In this document: piece after piece, positions 33,716-44,388 of the stretch
Numbering within the stretch: position 1 is the first letter of the stretch
Layout of the letters: every line of letters begins with the position of its first letter
Notes under the pieces: model-generated
The model's database searches: none
What the model was told of the DNA's origin: nothing
Seen by the model: the letters and a program-made list of their open reading frames with translations, nothing else
Source: Polynucleobacter sp. AP-Kaivos-20-H2
GTDB taxonomy: Bacteria; Pseudomonadota; Gammaproteobacteria; Burkholderiales; Burkholderiaceae
Direction: 5' to 3'
Length of the DNA: 64,000 bases
NCBI RefSeq assembly: GCF_018882215.1
Contig: NZ_JACVOX010000001.1
Coordinates: 605,902 to 669,901, forward strand
Translations under genes and position numbers: made by a program

Positions 33716-34342
33716 ATGCTCTCTATTTTTAATGCCAATGAGTTCATTGCACTGGTACTTTTTAGTGCGGCAATGACTTTTTCACCCGGCCCAAATACGA
33801 TGTTAACTACGGCAATTGCGACTAACGAAGGATTTCGTCGCACCATTCCATTTACCCTATCGGTTCCTATAGGATGGCTGTTCATCATGCTGGCTAGCGG
33901 CCTGGGCTTAGGTGCTTTAATCACCGAGGTTCCCAGCCTGAGGCTATCTATCAAATTGCTAGGTTGCTTCTATTTACTATGGCTAGCATTCAAGCTATGT
34001 CAGCGCAAGCAATTAGATGATGTAAGCACTGCAAACCTCAATATGAACTTCTTTAAAGGCGTAGTCATTCAGTTTTTAAATATTAAAGTCTGGCTTCTCG
34101 CAATTACCGTCAACGGTTCTTGGGTTATTTACACAGAAGGACAGACCACTAATAACCCAACTGAACGACTAGCCATGGCATGTGCAGTATTAATGTTCTT
34201 TGCCTTTACAAGCAATATGACTTATGCCATCACTGGAGCGCTCTTTAAAGAATGGCTTGGAACTGGTAGACGCTTGATGTTCTTTAACTACCTATTAGCC
34301 ATCATGTTGATCGCTACTGCCCTATGGACCCTAAGCATTTAG
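33716..34342 (+). CDS. LysE family exporter
   Basis: A 208-residue membrane protein with six predicted helices and the RhtB/LysE signature FSPGPNTMLTTAIATNEGF. It exports amino acids or related compounds and could prevent accumulation of amino acids released by the hydrolases. It ends the rightward operon two bases from the convergent ABC transporter operon. Confidence 0.88.
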   Translation: MLSIFNANEFIALVLFSAAMTFSPGPNTMLTTAIATNEGFRRTIPFTLSVPIGWLFIMLASGLGLGALITEVPSLRLSIKLLGCFYLLWLAFKLCQRKQLDDVSTANLNMNFFKGVVIQFLNIKVWLLAITVNGSWVIYTEGQTTNNPTERLAMACAVLMFFAFTSNMTYAITGALFKEWLGTGRRLMFFNYLLAIMLIATALWTLSI

Positions 34343-34344
34343 AG

Positions 34345-35328
34345 CTAGGTATTTAATTTAAAGTGGCAAGCCACAAAGTGCCCAGGAGAAACCTCCTCCA
34401 ACTTTGGCTCATCTCGCTTACAACGCTCTTGTGCGTAAATACAGCGTGTATGGAAATGACAACCACTCGGACGGTTAATAGGGCTTGGCACATCTCCACC
34501 TAAAACAATCTGCTTGCGCTGTCTCGTTGGGTCTGGAATGGGAACGGCCGATAACAAGGCTTCTGTATAGGGGTGTAATGGCCTGGAGAACAACTCTGCC
34601 GTTTCTGCCAACTCAACAACACGTCCTAGGTACATCACAGCGATTCGGTGGCTAATGTGCTTAACCACGGCTAGGTCATGCGCAATAAACAAATAGGAAA
34701 CACCAAACTCTTTTTGGAGATCACCCAATAAGTTAATTACCTGTGCCTGAACTGAAACATCCAATGCAGATACAGGTTCATCACACATAATGAGTTTTGG
34801 CTTCACGGATAGGGCGCGTGCAATACCTAAACGTTGGCGCTGGCCGCCAGAAAACTCATGGGGATAGCGCAACATTTGGTCCGGTCTTAATCCCACCAAG
34901 GCAAATAACTCTTTTACTCGTTCACGACCTTCAGCCTGTGTGAGCTTCTCAAAATTACGCAAAGGCTCTGACACAATGTCAGCAGCTCGCATTCGCGGAT
35001 TTAAAGAAGAATAAGGATCCTGAAAAACTGCCTGAATCTCTTTTCTGAAGGGCCGCATCTCTGAGCGCGAGAGTTCATCGATACGCTCTCCGCGCCAAAG
35101 AATTTCTCCCGCAGTAGGATCTAGTAGGCGCAGGATGGTTCTACCGACAGTCGATTTACCGCAACCGCTCTCCCCTACCAGCCCCAAAGTTTCGCCTTCA
35201 TAGATGCTAAAGCTGACGCCATCAACCGCATAAACATAAGCAGCAACCTTACTAAATAAACCTTTACGAATCGGATAATGTTTACATAAATTATTAAGCT
35301 CCAAGAGCACTTTTTTACTCTTACTCAT
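34345..35328 (-). CDS. ABC transporter ATPase (DppF/OppF type)
   Basis: A 327-residue ATPase with Walker [10 protein letters not shown], signature [14 protein letters not shown], Walker [13 protein letters not shown] and the C-terminal oligopeptide domain ([12 protein letters not shown], then a Cys-rich tail [17 protein letters not shown]). I set the start at 35328 where the protein begins [13 protein letters not shown] and overlaps the upstream ATPase stop by 8 bases; a longer form would run through that gene. It energises uptake with the DppD-like partner. Confidence 0.9.
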   Translation of the reverse strand: MSKSKKVLLELNNLCKHYPIRKGLFSKVAAYVYAVDGVSFSIYEGETLGLVGESGCGKSTVGRTILRLLDPTAGEILWRGERIDELSRSEMRPFRKEIQAVFQDPYSSLNPRMRAADIVSEPLRNFEKLTQAEGRERVKELFALVGLRPDQMLRYPHEFSGGQRQRLGIARALSVKPKLIMCDEPVSALDVSVQAQVINLLGDLQKEFGVSYLFIAHDLAVVKHISHRIAVMYLGRVVELAETAELFSRPLHPYTEALLSAVPIPDPTRQRKQIVLGGDVPSPINRPSGCHFHTRCIYAQERCKRDEPKLEEVSPGHFVACHFKLNT

Positions 35329-36328
35329 GCGCAACTCCAGCCGCAGATATTGGATTCCAGCACGAGACCCAATGACCATTGCCATGATCTTGCAAGATAG
35401 GTGATTCCTGAGTGCAACGCTCAGTAGCTACAGAGCAACGAGGCGCAAAGGCACACCCAACAATTTCCGTCTTCATCGAAGGAACCATACCTGGAATTTC
35501 CACCAGCCTCTTAGAGCTGGCATCATCTAAACGCGGCATTGAATTTAAAAGGCCTAAGGTGTATGGATGCAAAGGCTTGGCAAAGAGATCAAACACACTG
35601 GCCTCTTCTACTTTTCTGCCCGCATACATCACCACAACCCGCTGCGCCATTTCCGCAACAACTCCCAGATCGTGGGTAATTAAGATGATGGCTGCACGAG
35701 TCCGATCTCGTAGCTCACGCATGAGATTCAGAATTTGTGCCTGTATGGTCACATCTAAAGCAGTAGTAGGTTCATCTGCAATCAAAATCTCAGGATCGCA
35801 AGCTAAGGCCATAGCAATCATGATACGTTGACGCATGCCCCCTGAAAGCTGATGCGGATATTCATCAATGCGTCTGTCAGGCTCAGAAATATTTACAAGT
35901 TTTAATAATTCTAGGATTCGAGTACGTGCCTCATCTTTGGTGCAGTGCCGATGAAGCTCTAATACCTCGCTGATTTGCCTACCAATAGTCAGCACAGGAT
36001 TTAATGAGGTCATCGGTTCCTGGAAGATCATAGAGATCTTATCGCCTCGAATACCCCTCATCTCATCCTCTGAGAGCTCCAAGAGATCTTTGCCATGGTA
36101 AAGAATAGAACCTGAAACAATCTTTCCAGGTGGCGATGGAATTAGGCGCAGCAAAGATAAAGAAGTGACGCTTTTGCCGCAACCTGACTCTCCAACAATC
36201 GCCAGCGTTTCGCCTTCAGAAATTGAAAAAGATACGCCATCTACAGAGCGCACTACACCATCACGCGTATAAAAATATGTGCGTAGATCTTTGACCTCTA
36301 AGATTGATTTGCCAGTGCTTTGACTCAT
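35321..36328 (-). CDS. ABC transporter ATPase (DppD/OppD type)
   Basis: A 335-residue ATPase with Walker [12 protein letters not shown], signature [15 protein letters not shown], Walker [13 protein letters not shown] and the oligopeptide C-terminal domain [15 protein letters not shown]. It has the Cys-rich [16 protein letters not shown] tail. It forms the nucleotide-binding pair with the next ATPase. A 3-base gap separates it from the permease gene. Confidence 0.92.
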   Translation of the reverse strand: MSQSTGKSILEVKDLRTYFYTRDGVVRSVDGVSFSISEGETLAIVGESGCGKSVTSLSLLRLIPSPPGKIVSGSILYHGKDLLELSEDEMRGIRGDKISMIFQEPMTSLNPVLTIGRQISEVLELHRHCTKDEARTRILELLKLVNISEPDRRIDEYPHQLSGGMRQRIMIAMALACDPEILIADEPTTALDVTIQAQILNLMRELRDRTRAAIILITHDLGVVAEMAQRVVVMYAGRKVEEASVFDLFAKPLHPYTLGLLNSMPRLDDASSKRLVEIPGMVPSMKTEIVGCAFAPRCSVATERCTQESPILQDHGNGHWVSCWNPISAAGVAHE

Positions 36329-36331
36329 CGC

Positions 36332-37234
36332 TTACATTCTCCTCGAAAGACGAGGATCCAGAGCATCACGCAGGCCGTCACCCAAATAATTGATAGCCAA
36401 TACAGTGGCAGACAGAAAAATCGATGGGAACAAAATAAGGTAGCCGGCAATCTGAAATAAGCTTCTCGATTCGGCCATGATATTTCCCCAACTCGGAATA
36501 TTTGGCGGTGTCCCTGCGCCGATAAACGACAGAATAGCTTCTGTGATCATTGCCGAAGCGCAGATATACGTTGCCTGAACTAGCAGTGGAGCAGCAATAT
36601 TAGGCAATATATGACGTACTAAGGTTTTGATTAAAGGTGTGCCTGAAGCTGCTGCAGCTTCTACATAAGGCTGTTCACGTAAACCTAACACCAAACTACG
36701 AACTAAGCGCACTACCCGTGGCACTTCTGCCAGCGTGATCGCAATAATCACGTTTTCAATACTGGCTTTAGTTAAAGCCATCAAGGCAATCGCTAGCAAA
36801 ATGGAAGGGATAGACATGAGTCCATCCATAATGCGCATCACAATGGCATCTAACCAACGTATAAAGCCCGTTACTAGTCCGATAGATAAACCAATAATCG
36901 TACTTAAAAATGCGACTGCAATACCTACAATGAGTGATACACGCGCACCATACATCACGCGACTGTAGACATCTCGGCCTAAAGCATCTGTTCCAAACCA
37001 ATTATCCCAGCTAGGCGGCTTGAGACGATTCAAAGGCGCAACTGACTGTGGATCGATAGTTCCCAAGAACGGCGCAAAAATAGCGATAAAAGTCATGAGC
37101 AACAATGTTGCCGCGCCAATGACTGCAAAAGGATAGCGCTTGTATACAGAGGGCAACTGCACATTCAAAAATAAACGCACTTTTGAAATCTGCACTGACT
37201 CAGTTACCGTGTCCATAGCATTGTTATTAATCAT
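36332..37234 (-). CDS. ABC permease (DppC type)
   Basis: A 300-residue inner-membrane permease with six helices. The EAA motif reads EAAAASGTPLIKTLVRHILPNI, and the N-terminal OppC-like region has APFLGTIDPQ and FGTDALGRDVYSRVMYGAR. It partners the DppB-type permease, 5 bases upstream. A likely start is the ATG at 37234; an ATG five codons in would also be possible. Confidence 0.92.
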   Translation of the reverse strand: MINNNAMDTVTESVQISKVRLFLNVQLPSVYKRYPFAVIGAATLLLMTFIAIFAPFLGTIDPQSVAPLNRLKPPSWDNWFGTDALGRDVYSRVMYGARVSLIVGIAVAFLSTIIGLSIGLVTGFIRWLDAIVMRIMDGLMSIPSILLAIALMALTKASIENVIIAITLAEVPRVVRLVRSLVLGLREQPYVEAAAASGTPLIKTLVRHILPNIAAPLLVQATYICASAMITEAILSFIGAGTPPNIPSWGNIMAESRSLFQIAGYLILFPSIFLSATVLAINYLGDGLRDALDPRLSRRM

Positions 37235-37239
37235 AGGGC

Positions 37240-38181
37240 CTAGTAACGAATGCGAGGATCAAAAAAGACATACGACAAATCAATCATCAAGTTAATGAGG
37301 ACGTAGGTCGCGGAGAAAATCAAAATTACTCCTTGAATAATGGGATAGTCACGCCGCAAAATGGCATCGACAGTTAGGCGCCCTATTCCTGGAATAGCAA
37401 AAACAGTTTCGGTCACCACTGCCCCGGAGATCAGTAGGCCGATACCAATACCGATAATCGTAATGATGGGAACGGCCGCATTTTTAAGTGCATGGTGAAT
37501 CATGATGTTGCGCTCTGTTAAGCCCTTGGCCTGCGCAGTCCGAATGTAGTCTTGGGATAAGACATCTAAAACACTGGCGCGCGTAATACGGGCAATTAAG
37601 GCTGCGTATACCGTGCCCAATGCAATGCTCGGTAGAATCAAATGCTTAAACCAAGGCCAAATACCCTCGCTAATGGGGCGATAGCCCTGCACTGGCAACC
37701 AGTTTAGTTGCAAGGAAAAGAGCAGTATCAATAAGTACGCCAAAACAAAGACGGGGATAGAAAAACCCAGAACAGAAAATCCCATAATGGCGTGATCTAA
37801 CTTGCTTTCAGCGCGGGCTGCTGCGATTGCACCAAGAGGCACGGAAGTCAAAATGGCTACAATTAAAGTACAAATCGTCAGAGATAAAGTGGGCTCCACT
37901 CTTTGACCAATGAGTTTGGAAACAGGCAGGCTATTAAAGATGGATGTTCCCAAATCACCATGCAGCAAAGCCCAGACCCAGGTTCCAAAGCGTACTAAGA
38001 ATGGTTGATCTAGACCTAAAGATTGACGAATTCTGGCGATGTCCTCAGACGTAGCCACGTCTCCTGCAATAACGGCAGCAGGATCGCCAGGCGTGAGATA
38101 CAAAAGAGAGAAAACAACAAACGCAACGACGGCCATCACGACCACCGTTGCGCCCAAGCGCCTTAAGATATATGAAAGCAA
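37240..38181 (-). CDS. ABC permease (DppB type)
   Basis: A 313-residue permease with the DppB-like opening YILRRLGATVVVMAVVAFVVF, FSLLYLTPGDPAAVIAG and the cytoplasmic loop YIRTAQAKGLTERNIMIHH, ending VDLSYVFFDPRIRY-like. It forms the transmembrane pore with the DppC-type partner. It follows the binding-protein gene by 34 bases. Confidence 0.93.
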   Translation of the reverse strand: MLSYILRRLGATVVVMAVVAFVVFSLLYLTPGDPAAVIAGDVATSEDIARIRQSLGLDQPFLVRFGTWVWALLHGDLGTSIFNSLPVSKLIGQRVEPTLSLTICTLIVAILTSVPLGAIAAARAESKLDHAIMGFSVLGFSIPVFVLAYLLILLFSLQLNWLPVQGYRPISEGIWPWFKHLILPSIALGTVYAALIARITRASVLDVLSQDYIRTAQAKGLTERNIMIHHALKNAAVPIITIIGIGIGLLISGAVVTETVFAIPGIGRLTVDAILRRDYPIIQGVILIFSATYVLINLMIDLSYVFFDPRIRY

Positions 38182-38215
38182 AACTGAACTCCTAAGGCTT
38201 TAATGAAAAACAAAA

Positions 38216-39817
38216 TTACTTCTTCTCCACATTCCAGAGGAATGCCATTGGCGCCACAATAATCCCAGAGAGATTAGTACGGTATGCGGTTGGCAAAATA
38301 AACTGGGCTGTCGGAATGTAAGGCAGGAACTCAAATGCGCGAGCCTGAACTGCTTCTGCTGCTTTCTTAGCGCCTGCTGCATTAGGTGCCTCAAAATACG
38401 CTTCACGCAAAGACTCTAACTTTGGATCTGTAGGCCAGCCAAACCAAGCCTTCTCACCATTACCACGCAGGGCAAAGTTCACACCTGGATTGAGCAAGTC
38501 AGGACCAACCAGCCAAGTATGGAAGATAGACCAACCACCCTTATCAACTGGCTCTTTAGAAGTACGACGAGTAATTAAGCTGCCCCAATCGCCCGCTTGC
38601 AATTCCACATTCAAGCCCAATTTACGTAAAAGCTCTGTAGTTAAAAGGGATTGTGATTGAACGATCGGCTGATCCGCTGCAGAAATAATGACAATCTTCT
38701 CGCCCTTATAGCCAGATTCCTTAATCAAGGCTTTAGCAGCCTCAAAATCACGTTTGCCAGTTAATAAGCTAGAGCCAACATTGCTAGCCAAAGGTGTGCC
38801 GCAAGTGAAATAGGAGGCGCAAGGCTTACCATTATCTGCACTGCCAGCAATACCTAAAACGTAATCTTGTTGATTCACAACCATGGCAACTGCACGGCGG
38901 AGCTTCTCATTGTTAAATGGAGGATTTAAGAAGTTAAAACGAATCAGACCCATTGAACCCAAAGGATCGATGTTTTGTACCTTCACGCTGCTATTTTTAG
39001 CAAGCACTGGGATCAGGTCTGGAGGCATTTGCTCCCACCAGTCAGCCTCGCCATTACCCAAGGCATTTGCTGCAGTAGCTGCATCAGGAATGTACAGCCA
39101 CTCTACACGATCAACCTTAACCACCTTACCGCCTGAGGCCCAAGATGGCGCTTCCTTGCGAGGAATGTAATCTGTGTTTTTGACATAAATCACTTTGCTA
39201 CCAGGAACCCATTCGTCTTTCACCATCTTGAAGGGGCCTGAACCAGTAGGGTCGGTGATGTTTGTGAATGCATCCGTCTTCGCAATACGCTCTGGCATGA
39301 TGAATGGCACGTTGGAAGAAGGCTTACCCAAAGCATCTAAAACGAAAGCAAATGGCTTCTTGAGTTTTAAAACAAACGTTTTATCGTTTGTTGCGCTCCA
39401 GGAATCTGTAGACTCTGCCAGTTTTTGGCCAAGACCGTCACGCTTTGACCAGCGCTCAAGTGAAGCAATCACGTCTGCAGAGCGAACCGGTGTGCCATCG
39501 TGGAACTTGAGGCCATCACGCAAAGTAAAGGTATAAGTTTTTTTGTCGGGACTTACGGTGAACTTGTCCACCATCTGTGGCTTGATTTCAAACTTACTAT
39601 CCATCGCAAACAGGGTGTCATACACCATATAACCATGGTTACGAGTGATGTAAGCCGTGGTGGTGATTGGATCTAAGATCTTGAGATCAGCCTGAGCAAT
39701 AAATCTCAGGGTTTTTTGCTGCTGTGCTTGTGCTGGCATTGAGATTCCGACAGTTCCAAAAGCAACTGCAAGAGGAATCACTGCCAACATTACCGAACGT
39801 CTTAATGTATTAATCAT
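38216..39817 (-). CDS. ABC substrate-binding protein, family 5 (peptide/GSH type)
   Basis: A 533-residue periplasmic protein with signal peptide (MINTLRRSVMLAVIPLAVAF, cut near AQA-QQQ) and the SBP family 5 hallmarks: FTLRDGLKFHDGTPVRSADV, PLGSMGLIRFN and RRAVAMVVNQQDYVLGIAG. This group binds dipeptides, glutathione, opines or nickel. With the gamma-glutamyltransferase nearby, a gamma-glutamyl peptide is a reasonable guess. A 115-base gap separates it from the upstream amidase. Confidence 0.9.
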   Translation of the reverse strand: MINTLRRSVMLAVIPLAVAFGTVGISMPAQAQQQKTLRFIAQADLKILDPITTTAYITRNHGYMVYDTLFAMDSKFEIKPQMVDKFTVSPDKKTYTFTLRDGLKFHDGTPVRSADVIASLERWSKRDGLGQKLAESTDSWSATNDKTFVLKLKKPFAFVLDALGKPSSNVPFIMPERIAKTDAFTNITDPTGSGPFKMVKDEWVPGSKVIYVKNTDYIPRKEAPSWASGGKVVKVDRVEWLYIPDAATAANALGNGEADWWEQMPPDLIPVLAKNSSVKVQNIDPLGSMGLIRFNFLNPPFNNEKLRRAVAMVVNQQDYVLGIAGSADNGKPCASYFTCGTPLASNVGSSLLTGKRDFEAAKALIKESGYKGEKIVIISAADQPIVQSQSLLTTELLRKLGLNVELQAGDWGSLITRRTSKEPVDKGGWSIFHTWLVGPDLLNPGVNFALRGNGEKAWFGWPTDPKLESLREAYFEAPNAAGAKKAAEAVQARAFEFLPYIPTAQFILPTAYRTNLSGIIVAPMAFLWNVEKK

Positions 39818-39932
39818 ATTGTCTCCGTAATTAAACGCATTGCAAAACCAACTTTATTTTTATGAATGCCGTGCTTACAAACTTATATAACTAGACTACT
39901 GAATGGGACTACTCAAAGAAATCTTTTGCGCC

Positions 39933-41294
39933 TCAATTTGGTGCACCTAAGTAAGTTTTTACCATATATACAAGTTTGTGTTCTTGATATTGCTTGCCCA
40001 CCAATTGAACGCCAGCCAAGCTGGATGCAGATAAGTCAAAACCTTCCTTTGTATATAAAAGGGGCATCCCTAGAATAGGCAAACCAGCAGCCCCCATGGG
40101 AAGGCTTAATTCCCTCAGTGGCTTGGAAGCCTCTGGTAAGCCACTCTCTAACACTGGCCCACACGGGGTTAAGGGCAAAGCCAGCATATCCACAGAAGCC
40201 ATTATTTTGGCCATAGACTGCCGAAAGGTCTCTAGCTCGGCATAGGCGATACGAAGTACGTCGGAGTCCAGTGAGGCAGAATGCCGCAGTTCATTTATTA
40301 CCGGTTTACCTAATTGGTCGGCATAGATCTCGACTTCACCGCACATCTCCCGAAAATCCTGCAAAAACTCCATCTGCAATACAGTTAATGCGCAATTAGT
40401 GGCGGCTGGAAAGCTTGGCCAGGACTGCTCAATGAATGTCACGCCAGGATTTTTTTCTGCCTCAGACATGAACTGTTGAAAGGCAGTTGCCACACCCTGC
40501 TCAACACCAGCTAGCAAACTAGGATCCCAGCCAATCTTGATGGAGAGAAGATCTGCACCAGACTTCAATACAGTAGATTTAGGCAAAAAAGAGTTGCCCA
40601 AGAAGTAATGACAATCGCCCACTGTTCGGACAATAGGGCCCACTACATCTAATGTACGAGAACGCGGAACCACCCCATCTAATGCAAATGACTCACTTGA
40701 GGGTCGCAGACCAACAATGCCACACCATGCTGCAGGCATCCGAATCGAACCCCCAGTGTCAGAGCCCAGCGCCATCGGAACAATACCCATGGCTACTGCT
40801 CTGGCGCTACCGCTGGATGACCCGCCTGATAGGCAGCCCGGTAAGTGTGGGTTTGGTACATTGCCAAAGTGGGCATTTTCACCAGTTAAACCCACCGCCC
40901 ACTCATTCATATTGGTTTTACCAATCGGGATCGCCCCCCGATCGATCAGACCCTGCAATACCGAGGCTGTTTTCTCAGGCTCATGACAGTAAGCCTTAGG
41001 GCTACCAGCACTGGTATGAAATCCTGCCCAATCAATATTGTTTTTTACTGCAAATGGGATACCGCAGAGATCACCGCACTCCTCGCCCCTGCTAAGTTTG
41101 GCATCGAGCATATCCGCCATCGCCAATGCGAACTCTGGTTGGAGGCTAATGAAAGTAGGAGAAGTTGCGGAATCTAAGGTTTCTTTGCTCGCCAAACTCA
41201 GGGCAAGCTCGACCTGTGAGCAAGCTGAGCTTCTACCCGCCTTTACATCGGCCACGATATCTTGCAATGCGGGCCACAAGTGATAAGGCTTCAT
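39933..41294 (-). CDS. amidase signature family hydrolase
   Basis: A 453-residue amidase with the Ser-cisSer-Lys set: Lys84 (GIPFAVKNNIDWAG), the GGSSSGSARAVA loop (Ser159/160) and Ser183 (GSDTGGSIRMPAAW). It resembles AtzE/AtzF or gatA-like enzymes but is shorter than GatA and lies outside a gat operon, so a catabolic C-N hydrolase is likely. It is the first gene of the leftward ABC operon, on the other side of a 183-base divergent gap from the NTF2-like gene. Confidence 0.9.
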   Translation of the reverse strand: MKPYHLWPALQDIVADVKAGRSSACSQVELALSLASKETLDSATSPTFISLQPEFALAMADMLDAKLSRGEECGDLCGIPFAVKNNIDWAGFHTSAGSPKAYCHEPEKTASVLQGLIDRGAIPIGKTNMNEWAVGLTGENAHFGNVPNPHLPGCLSGGSSSGSARAVAMGIVPMALGSDTGGSIRMPAAWCGIVGLRPSSESFALDGVVPRSRTLDVVGPIVRTVGDCHYFLGNSFLPKSTVLKSGADLLSIKIGWDPSLLAGVEQGVATAFQQFMSEAEKNPGVTFIEQSWPSFPAATNCALTVLQMEFLQDFREMCGEVEIYADQLGKPVINELRHSASLDSDVLRIAYAELETFRQSMAKIMASVDMLALPLTPCGPVLESGLPEASKPLRELSLPMGAAGLPILGMPLLYTKEGFDLSASSLAGVQLVGKQYQEHKLVYMVKTYLGAPN

Positions 41295-41477
41295 TGCAAT
41301 GACCCGTTTTTTAGGATGTCAAATAACTCCAAATGGCTTTTTGAATAGCTGCGCATTTTGTGTCTCAGTTTTTTATAGGAATCATTCGATACTATAGTAC
41401 TTATCTCAAACCCACTTCAGATCACTTTCAACCCAATCCCTACTCAAATTCAGCTCAAATTAGCCCTTAGTATTTTT

Positions 41478-41876
41478 ATGCAAAATAAAGAAAACCTCAT
41501 GACCCCCACTACGCTTGCCGCATTTTCTGCTGCCTGGAATCGCCACGATATTGATGCTCTCATGAGCTATATGAGTGATGACTGTGTTTTTCAGACTGCA
41601 GCCGGTCCTGATGCCTGCGGCTCACGGCATGTTGGTATGACGGCAGTGAGAGCTGCGTTTGAGAGTGCTTGGATCAATTTTCCGGATGCTCAATGGATCA
41701 ATGATCGACACTTTGTGGATGGGAACTTTGGTGTATCAGAGTGGACTTTTACTGGAACGGCTGCCGATGGCACTCGAGTAGAGGCTGACGGTGTGGATAT
41801 CTTTACCTTCAAGGACGGCAGGATTCAATTGAAAAATGCTTTTCGCAAGAATCGCCCCAACCTACCTGCAAAATAA
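41478..41876 (+). CDS. SnoaL-like / NTF2 fold protein
   Basis: A 132-residue protein with the SnoaL/NTF2-like pattern: AFSAAWNRHDIDALMSYMSDDCVFQTAAG, FESAWINFPDAQW, and TGTAADGTRVEADGVDIFTFKDGRI. Such small cone-shaped domains act as isomerases, hydratases or binding proteins. No active-site residues can be assigned. The ATG at 41478 has a second in-frame ATG at 41499 that may be used. It begins a rightward set with the FAD oxidoreductase, 26 bases on. Confidence 0.8.
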   Translation: MQNKENLMTPTTLAAFSAAWNRHDIDALMSYMSDDCVFQTAAGPDACGSRHVGMTAVRAAFESAWINFPDAQWINDRHFVDGNFGVSEWTFTGTAADGTRVEADGVDIFTFKDGRIQLKNAFRKNRPNLPAK

Positions 41877-41902
41877 GCCAGAATGCCCTAGACTCAATCC
41901 CC

Positions 41903-43300
41903 ATGAAATCTGATTTACTGTATGACCCACTATATGATCCGCTGACCTCCTCAAATCCAGGGGCAGGTCGAGACTATGCTCCCAGCTACTGGGTTGCCAG
42001 CGCTGGTACCCCGCCAAAAACAGATGGTCCAATCATCCAAGACATGGATGTCGATGTTGTTGTGATTGGATCAGGATCAACCGGCGTATCGACTGCACTC
42101 TACCTAGCCCAAGAGCATGGCATTCAAGCGGTGATTTTAGAAGCCAACCAAACCGCTTGGGGCTGCTCCAGCAGAAGTGGCGGGCAAGGTCAAAATGCCA
42201 GCGGTCGTCTGTCTCGCTCTCAATGGATTGAGCGCTGGGGTTTAGATACTGCTAAAAAGCTTGATCGAGAAATCTACACTGGCTTTGAAAATTTCCAGGA
42301 ACTAGTCAGTCAAATTGATTGCGATGCTACTGATGGTGGTCACCTCTATGTTGCTCATCGTCCAGAAAAAATGGCTTATTTGCAAAATGAAGCAAGGGTG
42401 CGTAAAGAGATCTTTGGGTACGATCCCTTGCTCATGAGTGCGCAAGAATTAAGAGCGCAATACTGTGATGATCATGATGCAAGTGGAGCACTTTTAGAGC
42501 GCGAGGGAATTGGTGTCCATCCACTCAAATTGACATTTGGATTACTCAAAAAAGCACAAAGCCTAGGAATAAAGATTCATACCGCTAGTCCAGCGGAGTC
42601 CTGGGAAACGATTGATGGTGTGCATCATATTCAAACGCCGGGCGGCGTAGTGCGTGCAAAACGGATTGCGATCTGTACCGGTGGCTATGGCATACAAGGA
42701 TTAAAACCCATTAAGAATCGCATCCTCCCTATTCTGTCCAATTCCGTAGTCACTAGACCGCTCAGTGATGCAGAGATCGCAGCCTGCAACTTTCTTTCGC
42801 ATACTTTTTTAACTGACACACGCACATTGCGCTTTTACTACCGCCTCTTAAAAGACAATCGACTTCAATTAGGCAGCCGAAGTTCTATTAGCGGTGCCGA
42901 TGCCGATGCCCCTGTGCACTTAAAATTATTGACTGACGCCATTGCTAGAAAATTTCCGCCTCTTGCAGGCATTCAGATTGATTACTCCTGGTGGGGATGG
43001 GTAGATGTCAGTCACGATATGATGCCTCGCATTACTCAGCCAGACCCGACGCAAAAGGTTTGGCATGCCCTAGGTTATGGTGGCAATGGAGTTTCATTCT
43101 CTACCTGGGCTGGTAAGCGCTTGGCTGAGCTCGTTGCTGGTAGCAAGGTCAATTCAGAAGTATTTAAGCTCCCAATTTACAACTCCCCTTTAGAGTTTCC
43201 CAACCTGTTTGGGAAAGTACGATCTGAAGCCTTTGCACCATTTAGGAGATTAGGTCAGAGCTTTCTATATAAGTGGTATTGGTATAAAGATGAAAAGTAA
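41903..43300 (+). CDS. FAD-dependent amine oxidoreductase (DAO family)
   Basis: A 465-residue DAO-type flavoenzyme similar to gamma-glutamylputrescine oxidases and other amino acid oxidases. The dinucleotide-binding motif is VVVIGSGSTGVSTALYLAQEHG, followed by SSRSGGQGQNASGRLS. The C-terminus has GYGGNGVSFSTWAGKRLAEL, the conserved end of the FAD domain. It oxidises an amine or amino acid to an aldehyde or keto acid. In this setting it may process amines released from gamma-glutamyl compounds. Confidence 0.9.
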   Translation: MKSDLLYDPLYDPLTSSNPGAGRDYAPSYWVASAGTPPKTDGPIIQDMDVDVVVIGSGSTGVSTALYLAQEHGIQAVILEANQTAWGCSSRSGGQGQNASGRLSRSQWIERWGLDTAKKLDREIYTGFENFQELVSQIDCDATDGGHLYVAHRPEKMAYLQNEARVRKEIFGYDPLLMSAQELRAQYCDDHDASGALLEREGIGVHPLKLTFGLLKKAQSLGIKIHTASPAESWETIDGVHHIQTPGGVVRAKRIAICTGGYGIQGLKPIKNRILPILSNSVVTRPLSDAEIAACNFLSHTFLTDTRTLRFYYRLLKDNRLQLGSRSSISGADADAPVHLKLLTDAIARKFPPLAGIQIDYSWWGWVDVSHDMMPRITQPDPTQKVWHALGYGGNGVSFSTWAGKRLAELVAGSKVNSEVFKLPIYNSPLEFPNLFGKVRSEAFAPFRRLGQSFLYKWYWYKDEK

Positions 43301-43360
43301 GCTCATCATTTCAGACTTCAATTGATTTCTCTATTTCTCTATTTCTACATTAAGACTCTT

Positions 43361-44353
43361 ATGAATCCCACTCATCGCATCCTAAGTAAGATTATTTTTA
43401 GCATCGCCCTTACCCTTGGATTGATCAATACCGGCATAGCTGCACCAGATGCGGATTGGCCTAAGAAGCCGATTCAAATGATATTGTCATTTCCTGCTGG
43501 AGGCTCAACGGATATTTTTGCTCGCAGTATTGCCGCGCCACTCGGAGAAGCTTTAGGTCAAGCCGTTGTGATTGAAAATAAACCAGGCGCTGGTGGAATG
43601 ATTGGCATGACCGCTGCTGCTAAGGCCAATCCTGATGGCTACACGATTCACTTTAGCGCATTAACAAACCAGGCCATTGCACAAGCCCTCTTTAATAATC
43701 CACCGGTTGATTTGGAAAAAGATTTCATCTCAGTAGCCCAAGTTGGTTCGGTACCTCACATACTGGAAGTAAATCCCAGCGTTCCTGCAAAAAATATGCC
43801 AGAACTCATTGCCTTCATTAAGTCTAAAAACGGCAACTTTAATTACGCATCCCAAGGCAACGGCACCCTATCTCATCTAGAGGCCCAATTATTTATGCAG
43901 AGGATTGGCGCGACTGGTGTCCACATCCCTTACAAAGGGAGTAGCTTTGCTTTACCTGATTTGATAGCAGGCAATACCATGCTGATGTTTGATAGCCTTA
44001 CCGCATCGTTACCGCATCTTCAAAGCGGTAAGCTACGGCCTATCGCCATTGCCTCCTCTGAGCGCTCCCCTTTACTACCCAATGTTCCAACGTTTGAGCA
44101 AGATGGCATGAAGAAATTTGATGTTGAAAACCTATTTGCTATTTATGCACCTAAAGGCACCTCACCCTCTATAGTCTCCCGCTTAGAAAAAGAAATCCGC
44201 AAAATTTTGACTAATCCTGATTTTAAAAATAGGTTGGCCAATCAAGGGATTCATCCGCAATTTGCAAACTCAGAAAGACTCACCGAGATTACGATTGCCG
44301 AACAAGCTAAATGGGCCAAGATTGTCAAAGCTGCCAATATCAAGATTGATTGA
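43361..44353 (+). CDS. Bug/TctC family substrate-binding protein
   Basis: A 330-residue periplasmic protein with signal peptide (MNPTHRILSKIIFSIALTLG, cut near IAA-PDADW). Bug family marks are WPKKPIQMILSFPAGGSTDIFARSI, VIENKPGAGGMIGMTAAAKANPDGYT and the HIPYKGSSFALPDLIAG loop. Such proteins catch small carboxylates and often have no TctAB partner; none is present here. An earlier in-frame ATG at 43322 would spoil the signal peptide. A short TTTCTCTA repeat lies just before this start. Confidence 0.9.
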   Translation: MNPTHRILSKIIFSIALTLGLINTGIAAPDADWPKKPIQMILSFPAGGSTDIFARSIAAPLGEALGQAVVIENKPGAGGMIGMTAAAKANPDGYTIHFSALTNQAIAQALFNNPPVDLEKDFISVAQVGSVPHILEVNPSVPAKNMPELIAFIKSKNGNFNYASQGNGTLSHLEAQLFMQRIGATGVHIPYKGSSFALPDLIAGNTMLMFDSLTASLPHLQSGKLRPIAIASSERSPLLPNVPTFEQDGMKKFDVENLFAIYAPKGTSPSIVSRLEKEIRKILTNPDFKNRLANQGIHPQFANSERLTEITIAEQAKWAKIVKAANIKID

Positions 44354-44388
44354 TAAGCGCCTCTAATCAATAAATAGAAAAAATAATC

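Noticed and set aside
43323..43346. Short TTTCTCTA tandem repeat before the Bug gene
   Set aside because: Only about two and a half copies; likely chance low-complexity DNA.
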